Below, in pieces: positions 17,068-26,348 of a DNA stretch of 64,000 nucleotides (position 1 is its first letter; each line of letters opens with the position of its first letter). The notes below the pieces were generated by a model. The model worked only from the letters and a program-made list of their open reading frames with translations. It had not been told where the DNA came from and did not search any database. The stretch covers positions 806,001 to 870,000 of the forward strand of contig BJHW01000001.1 in NCBI GenBank assembly GCA_005405945.1, read 5' to 3'. A program made the position numbers and the translations under genes. The stretch is from Streptomyces violaceusniger. Lineage in GTDB: Bacteria > Actinomycetota > Actinomycetes > Streptomycetales > Streptomycetaceae.

Positions 17068-17738
17068 CTCGACCTCCACTGTCGAGACGCAGTCACGCGT
17101 CCTGAGGATGGGCGGCGGGTCATACATCCACTGTCATGGGCACGGGCCCCACTCCATAGGGACCACCGTCCCCGCGTACAGGGCTACCCGGCAAATGCAC
17201 CACGCGGACCCTCGGGAGACGACGTGCAGGTTCCCGGCGAGGCCCTGTGTTTCGCGTTGTGCGGCGCGGGCAGCACTCAGCCCGTCGGCGGGCTCACCCT
17301 CCGGGGATCGGAAGGGCCCGCCGTCGGTGGCGCGAGCCGAGGGGAAAACGCACTCCACCCGAGCCCGACGCAGCCCGGCCCGGCCCCCAGTACAGGGTGA
17401 TCCGCGAGGAAGACCCGGCGACCGACGAAGCTCTTCGAGGTGATGTTCCGGTGGACACCTCGTCCGGCTCAGAGGAGCGCGAAGGTTCATGATCCGCACT
17501 TCCTTTAGGGAAAGGCGGCTGCCGGTCGTGCCCGAGCTCCGCGCAGGGTGGGCCACGCCCGCGCAGGCCGTCGTTCGGCATTCACCGTCCCACCAGGATC
17601 CGGTGGCGACGGACGGGCCGGAGGGTCCGGATGCCTCGGGTATGCGCACCGGCCGGTGAGCGAGGTCGTAGCCGTCCGGTCCTGGCGAAGGACGTTCGGC
17701 ACCTGCCCGGTCCGGCGGCCGGAATGCTGCATGGAGTC
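17068..17738. other. Non-coding stretch between YHS gene and MFS gene
   Basis: About 670 bases without a recognisable protein on either strand. It must contain the promoter of the 17739 exporter gene. Short frames on both strands show no family resemblance. Confidence 0.45.
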
Positions 17739-19331
17739 ATGACTAATGTGCGTGAGATGCCGCCGTCGGCCGCGGCACCGCAGGATAGCGGTGCGGGCAA
17801 CGGCTGGGTCGCCCTCGTGGTGCTGTGTGTGTCGCTGCTGATCGTGACCTTGGACAACACCATTCTGAACGTCGCGCTGCCCACTCTGGTGAGGGAACTC
17901 GGGGCGACGACCACCCAGTTGCAGTGGATCGTAGACGCGTACGCGCTGGTGTTCGCCGGGCTGATGCTGGTCGCGGGCAGCAGCGCGGACCGGTTCGGGC
18001 GCCGGAAGGTGTTCTCCGCCGGACTCGCGGTGTTCGGGGCGGCCTCAGCGTGGGCGGCCTACTCAGGCTCGGTGGGGATGCTCATCGCCGCGCGGGCGGG
18101 CATGGGCGTGGGTGCTGCCATGATGATGCCGGCCACCCTGTCGATCATCACCGACGTATTCCGGGACCCCGGAGAGCGTCGGCGGGCGATCGGTGTGTGG
18201 GCGGGCACGAGCGGCCTCGGGATCGCCATCGGTCCGGTCGCGGGCGGGTTGCTGCTTGAGCACTTCTGGTGGGGATCGGTCTTCTGGGTCAACATCCCCT
18301 TCGCGCTGGCCGGTCTGGCGTGCGCCCGTCTGCTGGTGCCCGAGTCCCGCACCCCCTCCGCACTGCGCCCCGACCCGGCGGGCGCGGTGTTGTCGGTCCT
18401 GGGCCTCGGTCTGCTGCTCTGGGCGATCATCGAGGCGCCGGTACGCGGCTGGTCGTCGGGGATCGTGCTCGGCGCGGGCGGGGCAGGCCTCGCCGTGCTG
18501 GTGTGCTTCGCGCTGTGGGAGCGGGCGACGACCCACCCCATGCTGAACCTCGCCTTCTTCCGGGAGCGCCGGTTCTCGTTCGCCACCTCCTCCGTCGCTC
18601 TGGCGATGTTCGGGCTGTTCGGCGCACTGTTCGTGCTCACCCAGTACCTGCAGTTCAGCCTCGGTTACTCGGCCCTGGCGACGGGTGTCCGCATCCTGCC
18701 CGTCGCCGGCCTGTTGGCGCTGGTGGCGCCGCTGTCACCCGTGCTGATGCGTGCGGCGGGCACCAAGGTGGTCGTCGGAACCGGCCTGCTGGTGGTCGCC
18801 GGCGGGTTGTGGCAGTTGTCCCGCGCGGACGTGTCCTCCGCGTACGGGGATGTACTCGCCGGCATGCTGCTGCTCGGCCTGGGCGCCGGGCTGGTGGTGC
18901 CGGCCTCACTGGACTCGCTGATGGGCACGCTGCCGCCGGGCGACACCGGTGTGGGATCGGCATCGAACGGCGTCTCCGTCCAGCTGGGCGGCGCGCTCGG
19001 CGTCGCCGTGATCGGCAGCCTGCTGACGACCCGTTACCAGGACCGGATAGGCCCGCCCCTCGCGCCGTACCGGCTCCCGCACGACCTGTCGGACAGCGTC
19101 CTCGGCTCCCTAGGCGGCGCCCTCGAACTCGCCCAGCGGGTGGGCGGCACGTCCGGGCCCCTGCTCGCGGCACTGGCCCGCTCGGCCTTCGTCAGCGGGA
19201 TGGGCCTCGGCCTGACCGTAGGCGCGGCGGTCGCCGCCTGCGGAGCGGCGCTGGCCTTCGCCGCCCTGCCGTCCCGGCCTGCCGCCCGGTCCTCGGCCTC
19301 TGGGGATCCGACCGATCCGGTTGAGGACTGA
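17739..19331 (+). CDS. DHA2-family (EmrB/QacA) MFS drug exporter
   Basis: 530 residues with 14 predicted helices. Motif A after helix 2 reads GSSADRFGRRKVF, helix 1 carries the DHA2 signature LDNTILNVALPTLVREL, and motif C in helix 5 reads GTSGLGIAIGPVAGGLL. The protein ends in a hydrophilic tail. Such proton antiporters export drugs or self-made metabolites. GGAG at 17733 is close to the ATG chosen; an upstream ATG at 17724 in the same frame is also possible. The downstream GyrI-like and TetR genes suggest a small multidrug locus, with the TetR protein as likely repressor. Confidence 0.9.
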   Translation: MTNVREMPPSAAAPQDSGAGNGWVALVVLCVSLLIVTLDNTILNVALPTLVRELGATTTQLQWIVDAYALVFAGLMLVAGSSADRFGRRKVFSAGLAVFGAASAWAAYSGSVGMLIAARAGMGVGAAMMMPATLSIITDVFRDPGERRRAIGVWAGTSGLGIAIGPVAGGLLLEHFWWGSVFWVNIPFALAGLACARLLVPESRTPSALRPDPAGAVLSVLGLGLLLWAIIEAPVRGWSSGIVLGAGGAGLAVLVCFALWERATTHPMLNLAFFRERRFSFATSSVALAMFGLFGALFVLTQYLQFSLGYSALATGVRILPVAGLLALVAPLSPVLMRAAGTKVVVGTGLLVVAGGLWQLSRADVSSAYGDVLAGMLLLGLGAGLVVPASLDSLMGTLPPGDTGVGSASNGVSVQLGGALGVAVIGSLLTTRYQDRIGPPLAPYRLPHDLSDSVLGSLGGALELAQRVGGTSGPLLAALARSAFVSGMGLGLTVGAAVAACGAALAFAALPSRPAARSSASGDPTDPVED

Positions 19332-19352
19332 TTCTTTGAAAGGGCCTTCCTC

Positions 19353-19969
19353 ATGCCCGCACTGGACCTTGTCAAGGACCACGAAGACCTGTATCGGCCA
19401 CCCGTCGGCAGGGCGGTGCTCGCCGCGATTCCGGAGCTGAGTTTCCTCATGGCCGACGGCCGGGGCGATCCAAACACGTCCCCTGAATACCGTGTGCCCG
19501 TCGAGGCTCTGTACACGGCGTCGTACACCCTGAAGTTCGCGGTAAAACGCGGCCCGTCCGGGTTCGGCTACAAGGTCAAGCCCATGGAAGGGCTGTGGTG
19601 GACACCGGACATGGCCGAGTTCTCCGTCGACCGCAAGCAGGACTGGCGGTGGACGATGATGATCGCCCAACCGTCGGTCGTCACGGCCGGCCTTGTCGCG
19701 CGGACGCTCGCCGACGCAAAGCTCCGCAAGAAGGCCGAGGCCCTGCCGGGGCTCCGGTTCGAGGCGTTCGAGGAAGGGCTCGTGGCGCAGATCATGCACG
19801 TCGGCCCGTACGCCACCGAGGGGCCGACGGTCGCGGCCCTGCACGCCTTCATCGCCGAACGGGATGCACCCCGGCCGGGAAGCACCACGAGATCTACCTC
19901 GGCGATCCCCGGCGCACCGCGCCCGAGCGGCTCAGGACCGTCCTGCGTCAGCCGGTCACCGCCCGCTGA
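19353..19969 (+). pseudogene. GyrI-like small-molecule-binding protein, one-base frameshift
   Basis: The N-terminal 170 residues (LDLVKDHEDLYRPP, then GKKxLxxDGRG-like MADGRGDPNTSPEYR, GLWWTPDMAEFSVDRK and MHVGPYATEGPTVAALHAFI) are typical of the GyrI-like domain, which binds hydrophobic ligands or hydrolyses cyclopropanes in related proteins. At about 19862 the frame slips: one G is missing in a short G run. In the next frame the normal C-terminus follows (CTPAGKHHEIYLGDPRRTAP, ending at 19969). With that base restored it would be a full 205-residue protein. It follows the exporter by 21 bases. Confidence 0.75.
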
Positions 19970-19974
19970 CGTGC

Positions 19975-20610
19975 TCAGGCGTCCTCTTCGCCACAGCCGG
20001 TCCCGGCGCTTCGGCACTGCGGTGCGATGCCGGCGAGGACCAGGCCGACCACGCCGTCCAGGAAGGCGTCGTCCAGCGGTTCCCGGGTCAGCAGGAGCCG
20101 CATGTGGAGGGGGCCCATGAGCGCCTCGAACACGAGGCGGTGATCGATGCCAGCACGCAGTTCCCCCCTCTGTTCGGCGCGGGCCAGCACGGCGGATCCG
20201 GCGGCGAAGCGGTGGTGCCAGAACCGCTCGCGGACCTCTTCGTACTCCGCCATGTTCTCCCGCACCGCCATCCGCAGCAGCAGCTCGCCGAGCGGCGTGC
20301 GGGAGAACGCCGCGGCGTGGTGCAGCAACGCGTTCAGGTCCGTCCGCAGGGCGCCGGTGTCCGGGACCGGCACCTCCGTCTGCGTCCGGTCGAGCACCGC
20401 GTCAAGGGCCAGGCCGGCCCTGGTCCCCCAGCGCCGGTAGATCGACGTCTCGTGCACCCCGGCGCGCCGGGCGACCTCACCGATCGACAGCGCGTCCAAG
20501 CCGCCGTCGAGCAGCACGTCCACCGTCGCCGACAGCACCGCAACACGCACCCGGGCACTACGGCCGCCGGGCCGGCGTACGCGTGGCTGACTGCGGGGCG
20601 AGTCGACCAC
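19975..20610 (-). CDS. TetR-family transcriptional regulator
   Basis: About 211 residues. After an Arg-rich leader the HTH reads SIGEVARRAGVHETSIYRRW, and a C-terminal ligand domain of the TetR_C type follows (LNALLHHAAAFSRTPLGELL; the last helices have DAFLDGVVGLVLAG). GTG 20610 is chosen (VDSPRSQPRVRRPGGRSAR), giving the usual distance from start to HTH. It is convergent to the GyrI-like gene, 5 bases apart, and probably controls the MFS exporter. It resembles in layout the regulator at 57019 (both begin with RPGGRSARVR). Confidence 0.85.
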   Translation of the reverse strand: MVDSPRSQPRVRRPGGRSARVRVAVLSATVDVLLDGGLDALSIGEVARRAGVHETSIYRRWGTRAGLALDAVLDRTQTEVPVPDTGALRTDLNALLHHAAAFSRTPLGELLLRMAVRENMAEYEEVRERFWHHRFAAGSAVLARAEQRGELRAGIDHRLVFEALMGPLHMRLLLTREPLDDAFLDGVVGLVLAGIAPQCRSAGTGCGEEDA

Positions 20611-20820
20611 TGCCGATACGCTCGTGCCGGCGCAGGGGCGGCTCAAGCTCCAAGAGCCGGGCGCTCTCACTGCCTCCCCATGAGAACCGGCATCTGGCGG
20701 ACGCATGCTTCCTGGCCTCCGCCATCCAACGAGATCACCAACGCAGTCAAAACCAGTGGGCGAGCGGAGGCCTGTGCACGCACGACTGCGTCACCCGGCC
20801 TACGGGTCGCTCCTCGGGGG

Positions 20821-21024
20821 TCACAGTGCGGCGGCGCCTGCCCGCACCATCGCGGCCACCGGTGACCTCGCCCATTGCACGAGGTCACGCGGCAGGCCGG
20901 TGTCGAGCTCGACGCTCACCCGGACGAATCGGGTGTCCAGCCGAGCGACTTCGACGAGACGCGGTACGACCGCCTCCGGGCCGCGCTGCAATGCGGCCCG
21001 GTAGGTGTCCTTGCGCTGGTTCAT
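20821..21024 (-). CDS. Small protein coupled to ParA-like ATPase
   Basis: 67 residues: MNQRKDTYRAALQRGPEAVV, then a mixed strand-helix segment RFVRVSVELDTGLPRDLVQW and an Ala-rich end. The ATG overlaps the TGA of the ParA-like gene (ATGA at 21021-21024). Position, size and charge resemble the small DNA-binding partners of orphan ParA proteins on actinomycete plasmids, but no ParB or ribbon-helix-helix motif is certain. The function is inferred from position only. Confidence 0.55.
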   Translation of the reverse strand: MNQRKDTYRAALQRGPEAVVPRLVEVARLDTRFVRVSVELDTGLPRDLVQWARSPVAAMVRAGAAAL

Positions 21025-21656
21025 GCCGTGTCCTGTCGCTTGACGAGTTCTTCTGCGAGATCCATGTACGCCGAGCCTTTGGCCACCACCGGACTTCCGA
21101 ATGACTGGGCGTACAGGTCGAGCCGCGGGATGTGGGTGGACAGCACGTCGAAACCCCGCTCGGTGAGAGCTTCGCGGGCGTCGGCGTCGGGACCGGCCCG
21201 CGTGGCGTCGGCCCGGTTCGTTCGGTTCAGCAGGACGGCGGCATGGGCCGGGTGGGCGCGCAGGGACTGTACGTCGCCCATCTCGCCCCCGATGGGCGCC
21301 ATGCGGTCCAGCTCGATAGGGGCCGGAGTGACCGGCACGATCCATTCGCTCGCGTATCTCATGATGCTGCGGGCGATGTGCGAGTGGTCCTCCATCTGCG
21401 GAGCGTCGAACACGACGGCCTGCCGCTCGCCCAGGAAGTCATTCACGCGCCGGTGCACATCGCCCACCGGCAGGGCGACCACGGGCAACGGGAAGCCACC
21501 TGCCAATTCGCTCCAGCGCAACGCGGAGGAAGCGGGGTCACTGTCGACCAGCAACGGCGGGATGCCCAACTCGTGAAGTGCGTGGGCCAACCAGACCGCG
21601 CTGGTCGTCTTTCCCACTCCGGGCTTCAGGTTCACAAAGGCGTAACTCAGCGTCAC
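21021..21656 (-). CDS. ParA/MinD-type ATPase (small, plasmid-like)
   Basis: 211 residues. Deviant Walker A NLKPGVGKTTSAVWLA (KPGVGKTT; the signature lysine is kept, the usual second Gly is Pro), Walker A' PPLLVDSDPASSALRW, and Walker B-like QAVVFDAPQ. The C-terminal half has SLRAHPAHAAVLLNRTNRAD and IPRLDLYAQSFGSP, as in ParA partition proteins. GTG 21656 is taken as the start. It forms a two-gene unit with the 67-residue protein downstream. Such pairs segregate plasmids or integrated elements, and here may be left from an integrated plasmid. It seems complete, without the N-terminal HTH of larger ParA proteins. Confidence 0.82.
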   Translation of the reverse strand: MTLSYAFVNLKPGVGKTTSAVWLAHALHELGIPPLLVDSDPASSALRWSELAGGFPLPVVALPVGDVHRRVNDFLGERQAVVFDAPQMEDHSHIARSIMRYASEWIVPVTPAPIELDRMAPIGGEMGDVQSLRAHPAHAAVLLNRTNRADATRAGPDADAREALTERGFDVLSTHIPRLDLYAQSFGSPVVAKGSAYMDLAEELVKRQDTA

Positions 21657-21799
21657 ACGAGTCAACGTAGGGTCGCGCGCGGCTGCCGACCGCCGACTCG
21701 GGCCACACAGTGCCATCGTTCACCCTGCGGCGCTGGTGAATCATCCGTATGGGCCAGTACGGATGTCGTCCTCTTCGGGCGCCCAGGGGAGCGGGACCA

Positions 21800-21916
21800 C
21801 CTCAAGTCCCGACGCGGCGCCAGGACTTCCACGTCCTTGTCATGGTCACTCATCGGTAGCAAGGGCAGCACGGCAAACGCGTTCGTCACAGCCAGGTAGG
21901 TCAGTCGCAACAGCAC
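21800..21916 (-). pseudogene. N-terminal scrap of DDE (integrase-core) transposase
   Basis: Starts MLLRLTYLAVTNAFAVLPLL and PMSDHDKDVEVLA. This is the characteristic N-terminus of a common actinobacterial integrase-core transposase; after about 40 residues similarity stops, with perhaps a later Pro-Gly-Arg-Pro segment. The rest of the element is lost. Confidence 0.55.
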
Positions 21917-22885
21917 GATCGATCATGTTCCCGCAGTTCTCAGCACTCGCGTCAGAGCGCCGCCCCAGGGACCGCCACCAAGCCCCCTCGTCGACAGACG
22001 CCAGGTCATCATCCGCCTGCGGGTCCGTAGGTTGGCCTGTCCGGTTCTGGACTGCTGGCGACAGGCCTTCCGCGAGCAGATTCCAGGGCTGTTGGAGCGG
22101 GCACCGACTCCGCTGGGACGAGGAGGCAAAGGCGTGGCTGCCTGTCCCTGATGCGCCTGGCCGCGCAGGCGCCGACTGAAGCCTTGACCGCCCGCCAGTA
22201 ATCCGCGTCGCCCAAGCTTCGATGGCACAAGCTCAAGGTTCACTGTCACAGGAGTGCGCCACGAGGCGCTACGCAATCGAGTGGAGGTGAAAGACCTTCT
22301 CCTCCGGGCCGTCGCAGCGGCCTGGTGAAGCTGGGGGCAGCCTGACCCGGGGGACGCCGGGGAGGGTGGCAAGCGGCCCCGACAACGGCGGGACGTGCCG
22401 GGACTACCGGACGGCGCGGGTCCGTCTAGCGAGGTCAGAAGGTGCAGCGAGAGCGAACCAGTGGTGGAAGCTCCGTAAGCAGCGAGCCGGCTCAAACCTG
22501 GTGGATACGGGCCGGTATGCAGCGCGTGACTCGGCCGTCCTCGGATGGACGGGTCAACTCCGAAGCCGGATTTCCTTTTCCGGTGGGGAGGCCACGTTGA
22601 AAGCCTGCGGCGTAGGCGTGGCGATGCTGCCGGAGTAGAGCTGGGCGTCTCCCTGACCGATCGATTGTGTGGTGAACGTGGGAACCATCCGCGGTCGCCC
22701 GGGCCGCCGGACAGCCAGTTCGGCGGTGGGCAGGTCCGTTGCCGACTGTTGGCCGTGGGTGGGGCGGAGGCCCCGTAGTAGTCGCGGGAGTAACGACCCG
22801 TCGTGGAGACCGGGAAAGCCGGTTGCAGGGCCAAGGGGGCCAGCAAGTCAGTGGCTGAAGTACTGGAATGTCGGGAGGGTCGCCG

Positions 22886-24316
22886 GTGAATACCGACGAG
22901 CTGGAGCGCGCCTTGTACGAGGCGGAGCGCCGGGTACTGAAGATCCAGACCAAGCTGCACCGTTGGGCCCGTGATGATCCTCATCGCAGGTTCGACGACC
23001 TGTTCAATCTCGTTGCCGACCCGGGCTTCCTGCTGGTGGCCTGGGATCGGGTGCGGGGCAACAAGGGTGCACGCACGGCCGGGGTGGACGGGCGCACGTC
23101 GTCGTCCATCGCACTGTGGGTCGGGGTCGAGGAGTTCCTCGACGTGCTGCGGTCGCGGATCAAGGACCGCAGCTTCCAGCCCATGCCGGTACGGGAGCGG
23201 ATGATCCCCAAGGCGGGCGGCAAGCTGCGCCGTCTGGGAATCGCGACGATCACCGACCGGGTGGTGCAGGCGTCCTTGAAGCTGGTGCTGGAGCCAATCT
23301 TCGAGGCGGATTTCCTCCCGTGTTCCTACGGGTTCCGCCCGAACCGCCGGGCTCATGACGCGGTGGCCGAGGTGCGCCTGCTCACGTCCAAGAAGTACGA
23401 GTGGATCGTGGAGGGCGACATCAAAGCCTGCTTCGACGAGATCTCGCACACCGCCCTGATGGAGCGGGTGCGGGCACGCGTCGGGGACAAGCGCGTCCTG
23501 GTCCTGGTGAAGGCGTTCCTCAAGGCGGGCATCCTCGGTGAGGACGGCTTGCTGCGGGACAACGACACCGGCACCCCGCAGGGTTCGATCCTGTCGCCGT
23601 TGCTCAGCAACGTCGCTCTCTCGGTCTTGGACGAGCACATCGCCCGGGCCCCGGGAGGCGCCGGAACTGATCTCAACGAGCGTCGCAGGCGTCGACGCCG
23701 AGGTCTGCCGAACTACCGCCTGGCGCGGTACGCGGACGACTGGTGCCTGATGGTTCATGGCACCAAGGCAGACGCCGAGGCGCTACGCGACGAGATCGCG
23801 GAAGTCCTCTCCACGATGGGCTTGCGGCTGTCGCAGGAGAAGACTCTGATCACCCACATCGAGCAGGGCCTGGACTTCCTTGGCTGGCGCATCCAGCGCC
23901 ACCGGAAACCGGGCACCAACCGGTATTACGTCTACACCTACCCGGCCAAGAAGGCCCTGCGGGCCATCATGGTCAAGGCCAAGACGCTGTGCCGACAGGT
24001 CGGAACGAACCAGCCGCTCGATGCCCTGCTCGCCCGGATCAACCCGGCGGTGCGGGGATGGTGCGCCTACTTCCGGCCCGGGGTGTCGTTCGCGACCTTC
24101 TCCTACCTGCGCAACTACTTGTGGCGCACGGTGTGGAGATGGGTGCAGCGCAAGCACCCCAAGACGGGTCGGAGGAAGATCTTCCGCCGCTACTGCGGCC
24201 GTAGATCCTGGTGGACCAGCGAGAACAGGGAGTTGTTCAACCCGATCACGGTAGGCACCACTCGCTACCGATACCGGGGCCTGGCGATTCCCACTCCCTG
24301 GGATGCCACGGGATGA
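22886..24316 (+). CDS. ltrA: Group II intron reverse transcriptase/maturase
   Basis: About 476 residues. RT domain: GNKGARTAGVDG, PKAGGKLRRLGIATITDRVV, SYGFRPNRRAHDAV, ACFDEISHTALM, GTPQGSILSPLLSNVAL, and the active site YADDWCLM. The maturase (X) domain follows, with FLGWRIQRHRK and the GIIM motif INPAVRGWCAYFRPG. There is no HNH endonuclease at the C-terminus, so retrohoming would use a replication-fork primer. GTG 22886 is preferred as start because GGGAGG lies just before it; ATG 22868 is an alternative. The gene appears intact. Confidence 0.93.
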   Translation: MNTDELERALYEAERRVLKIQTKLHRWARDDPHRRFDDLFNLVADPGFLLVAWDRVRGNKGARTAGVDGRTSSSIALWVGVEEFLDVLRSRIKDRSFQPMPVRERMIPKAGGKLRRLGIATITDRVVQASLKLVLEPIFEADFLPCSYGFRPNRRAHDAVAEVRLLTSKKYEWIVEGDIKACFDEISHTALMERVRARVGDKRVLVLVKAFLKAGILGEDGLLRDNDTGTPQGSILSPLLSNVALSVLDEHIARAPGGAGTDLNERRRRRRRGLPNYRLARYADDWCLMVHGTKADAEALRDEIAEVLSTMGLRLSQEKTLITHIEQGLDFLGWRIQRHRKPGTNRYYVYTYPAKKALRAIMVKAKTLCRQVGTNQPLDALLARINPAVRGWCAYFRPGVSFATFSYLRNYLWRTVWRWVQRKHPKTGRRKIFRRYCGRRSWWTSENRELFNPITVGTTRYRYRGLAIPTPWDATG

Positions 24317-24350
24317 GGGCAAGCATCACGAAGCCCTCGGGGCTTGTGGA

Positions 24351-24385
24351 GAGCCGGGTGCGGTGCCAAGTCGCATGCCCAGTTC
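24351..24385 (+). ncRNA. Group II intron domain V
   Basis: A 35-base hairpin segment beginning GAGCCGGGTGCG and closing CGCATGCCCAGTTC, with the AGC triad near its base. It lies 34 bases after the maturase stop, at the expected place. Confidence 0.7.
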
Positions 24386-24634
24386 GGGAAGCGGCTCCGG
24401 GGAAACGGACCGGTCGAAAGACCGGCACCGCGCCCCGGGCCGACTTCACCACTGGTCTGTGGGCAGAGCCGTGACCTGCGGCGACCGGATCAACCGAGAT
24501 GCGAGACGGCCGGGCGTCTCAGGTGAACTGGTCTTCGGCGCCCGGGCGTTGGGGGCGTCTCAACCGATCTGGTCCGGCGTCGCGGCAGACTCTCGGGTTA
24601 CGGTGGACGACGGCTTGATCGGGAGGCGACGGCG

Positions 24635-25033
24635 ATGGCAGACACGGCACGAGCAACACCTGCCCCCGAGTGGGTCCTGAAGTTCATGGACGCCATCGAC
24701 ACACTGGAGTTCGGGGAGGGCTTCGCGCCGCTGACCGAGGACACCGACATGTTCTTCGGCACCGCCCACATCCACGGCGTCGAGGCCATCAAGGCATTCT
24801 TCGTCAAGATCGACGAGCCGCTGATCATCACCCATGAGGTCCTGGAGTTCTGGACCGCGGGCGACGGCGTCCGCCTCCTGCGCGGAGAAGCGACCATGGC
24901 CAAGAAGAGCGAACCGGACCGCATGGTGCGCGCTCCGTTTGTGCACATCTTCTACCTCGCCGACGAGGAGCCAGTCCGCGTCCGTGAACTGCGCATCACC
25001 GCGGGCCCTCTGCAGACCGACGCAGTGATGTAG
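24635..25033 (+). CDS. SnoaL/NTF2-like protein
   Basis: 132 residues: LKFMDAIDTLEFGEGFAPLT, then TDMFFGTAHIHGVEAIKAFF and HEVLEFWTAGDGVRLLRGEA. This is the alpha-plus-beta barrel fold of the SnoaL/NTF2 group, including the GxxAIxxFF motif. Members act as hydrolases, cyclases or isomerases, or as ligand carriers. Catalytic residues cannot be assigned. The gene has a good start (GGAGGC before ATG) and stands alone between the intron and a hypothetical gene. Confidence 0.75.
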   Translation: MADTARATPAPEWVLKFMDAIDTLEFGEGFAPLTEDTDMFFGTAHIHGVEAIKAFFVKIDEPLIITHEVLEFWTAGDGVRLLRGEATMAKKSEPDRMVRAPFVHIFYLADEEPVRVRELRITAGPLQTDAVM

Positions 25034-25353
25034 CTCCTCGCGGTGGCCAGACCGGCCCCGGGTGACAGCCTCACGTTGGTCGGCCTGGCCGTCTCCGCAG
25101 CGGCAAGCCGTACTCCTCGCACGCCATTCGCGCCCACCTGCGGCGCCACGTCACCTGAGCCTGCAAGCGAATTGGACCCGATCGACTGATACAGGGCCAG
25201 TTCCTTCGAGACGGGACAGGGGTGGACGACCGGCCCAGGCCCTGCTCACTGTCCTGTGTCATCGATTCTTGAGCGTGTGCCACGGATCTTTGAGTGACCT
25301 GCACACGCTCGGCCCCTTACTCTCGGCGTTCACGACAGGGGTGAGGGGGCGGA
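25034..25353. other. Intergenic stretch without a recognisable gene
   Basis: No frame with a protein-like character was found, and no tRNA-like structure was noticed. The region has no long hairpin. Confidence 0.4.
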
Positions 25354-25821
25354 GTGTCCGTAAGTGATGTGGCGACATTGGCGATCTCCATCGTGTCGCT
25401 GTGTACGTCCGTGGCCGTTTTCTACTGGCAGCGCCGGCATGGTGACTTCGACTTGGCGCGGATTCTCCACGCGGATCTGACAAGTGGCGAAGCAGCGAAG
25501 GCGCGCGACCTGCTCGGGACTCTCCTGCACTCCCCCGACACCTTCGGGGACGATGCACTCCCCGACGTTCGGATCGCGTACTTCACCGTCCTTTGGAGCT
25601 TTGAACGGCTCTACGCAGGGCGGTGTGCCATCGAGGACGGCGGTACGGCCGGCCGACGCCCGTTGAAGTTCCTCGACCGCCTGATCAGATGGCCGCTGGC
25701 CTACTGGTCCGAGAACCTGCCCCTGGTAAGGGAGGTGCTGGAACAGCGACTGGGGACAGTCGAGGATGACCAGCCGATTGAGGCGTTGGTGGAGCTTAAG
25801 CGCGCGGTGCTGCACACGTAA
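25354..25821 (+). CDS. Hypothetical protein with one N-terminal membrane helix
   Basis: 155 residues. A membrane helix (about 5-25: VATLAISIVSLCTSVAVFYW) is followed by a basic QRRHGDFDLARIL and a mostly helical cytosolic domain, ending LVELKRAVLHT. GTG 25354 follows a GGGGCGGAG site. Such DUF-type proteins are common in actinomycete accessory regions and have no known role. No catalytic motif was seen. Confidence 0.6.
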   Translation: MSVSDVATLAISIVSLCTSVAVFYWQRRHGDFDLARILHADLTSGEAAKARDLLGTLLHSPDTFGDDALPDVRIAYFTVLWSFERLYAGRCAIEDGGTAGRRPLKFLDRLIRWPLAYWSENLPLVREVLEQRLGTVEDDQPIEALVELKRAVLHT

Positions 25822-26149
25822 GCCATTCGCGACGCCGCTCAAGGTTGCCCTCGCCGCCCTGCCGATCCCGCCGTCCACGGCCTGCCCCTGCCCGGGCAGC
25901 GCACTCGGCCCGGGCCCGGCGCAGTGCAGCGGCCTCGGTGACCACGGCCTGGCGACGACGCTGGGCGCGGGTCACCTCGATCGAGGCCGACGCATCGTCC
26001 GGCACGGTCTCGGTCTCGGGGAACACCCGGCGGCTGAGCGAGCGCATCGTACGGTTCTGCCGCTCCTCCAGACCCTCGCCCGCGGCAGTGCGCACTTCGA
26101 GCGCGGCCCACTGGCCGCCGCCCAGTCCCCTTCGGCTCGCGGTCGGCGC

Positions 26150-26345
26150 CGGGGTGGCTGCGGCCGGACTGACCGCCTGGCTCGCCCGGGAAGTGGTCGC
26201 AGTGAATGACCTGGCCGACGAAGACCCCGCGCTGGTGAACGCCGAACCGTTCGGCCTGGGCTGGCTGCTCCGGATCAGGAAGGACGGCGGAGCTTCTTCG
26301 GCGGGTCTGCTCAGCGTTGACGAGTACATGAGACTGGTGGGCTAG
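26150..26345 (+). pseudogene. gcvH: gcvH (glycine cleavage H protein) C-terminal fragment
   Basis: The last 60 or so codons read REVVAVNDLADEDPALVNAE, PFGLGWLLRIR and VDEYMRLVG, ending at TAG 26343-26345. This is the C-terminal third of a lipoyl H protein. The lipoylated lysine segment is in the missing part. Upstream the frame continues through unrelated sequence, so the fragment is joined to other DNA. IS1182 starts three bases after its stop. Confidence 0.7.
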
Positions 26346-26348
26346 AGC

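Larger units (their letters stand above)
22254..24452 (+). mobile_element. Group II intron with maturase gene
   Basis: The 5' end is GTGCGCC at 22254, the standard group II start. About 600 bases of structured non-coding RNA domains precede the maturase reading frame (22886-24316), and domains V and VI follow. Domain V (24351-24385) starts GAGCCG with the AGC catalytic triad. The 3' end is not exact; CGACTTCACCAC ending near 24449-24452 is the best candidate. The flanks carry no clear gene, only insertion-sequence debris, so the host site may be a decayed element. All required parts appear present, and the intron may be mobile. Confidence 0.82.

Noticed and set aside
17068..17738. Possible small genes between the YHS and MFS genes
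   Set aside because: None of the frames has a ribosome site plus a conserved-looking sequence; left as non-coding.
21923..23758. Minus-strand frame of 611 codons opposite the group II intron
   Set aside because: It runs antisense through the intron RNA domains and the RT gene; no protein similarity.
25822..26150. Possible minus-strand gene rich in Ala, Arg and Glu before the gcvH fragment
   Set aside because: It gives only a charged helical composition with no recognisable family, and it overlaps a junction region.
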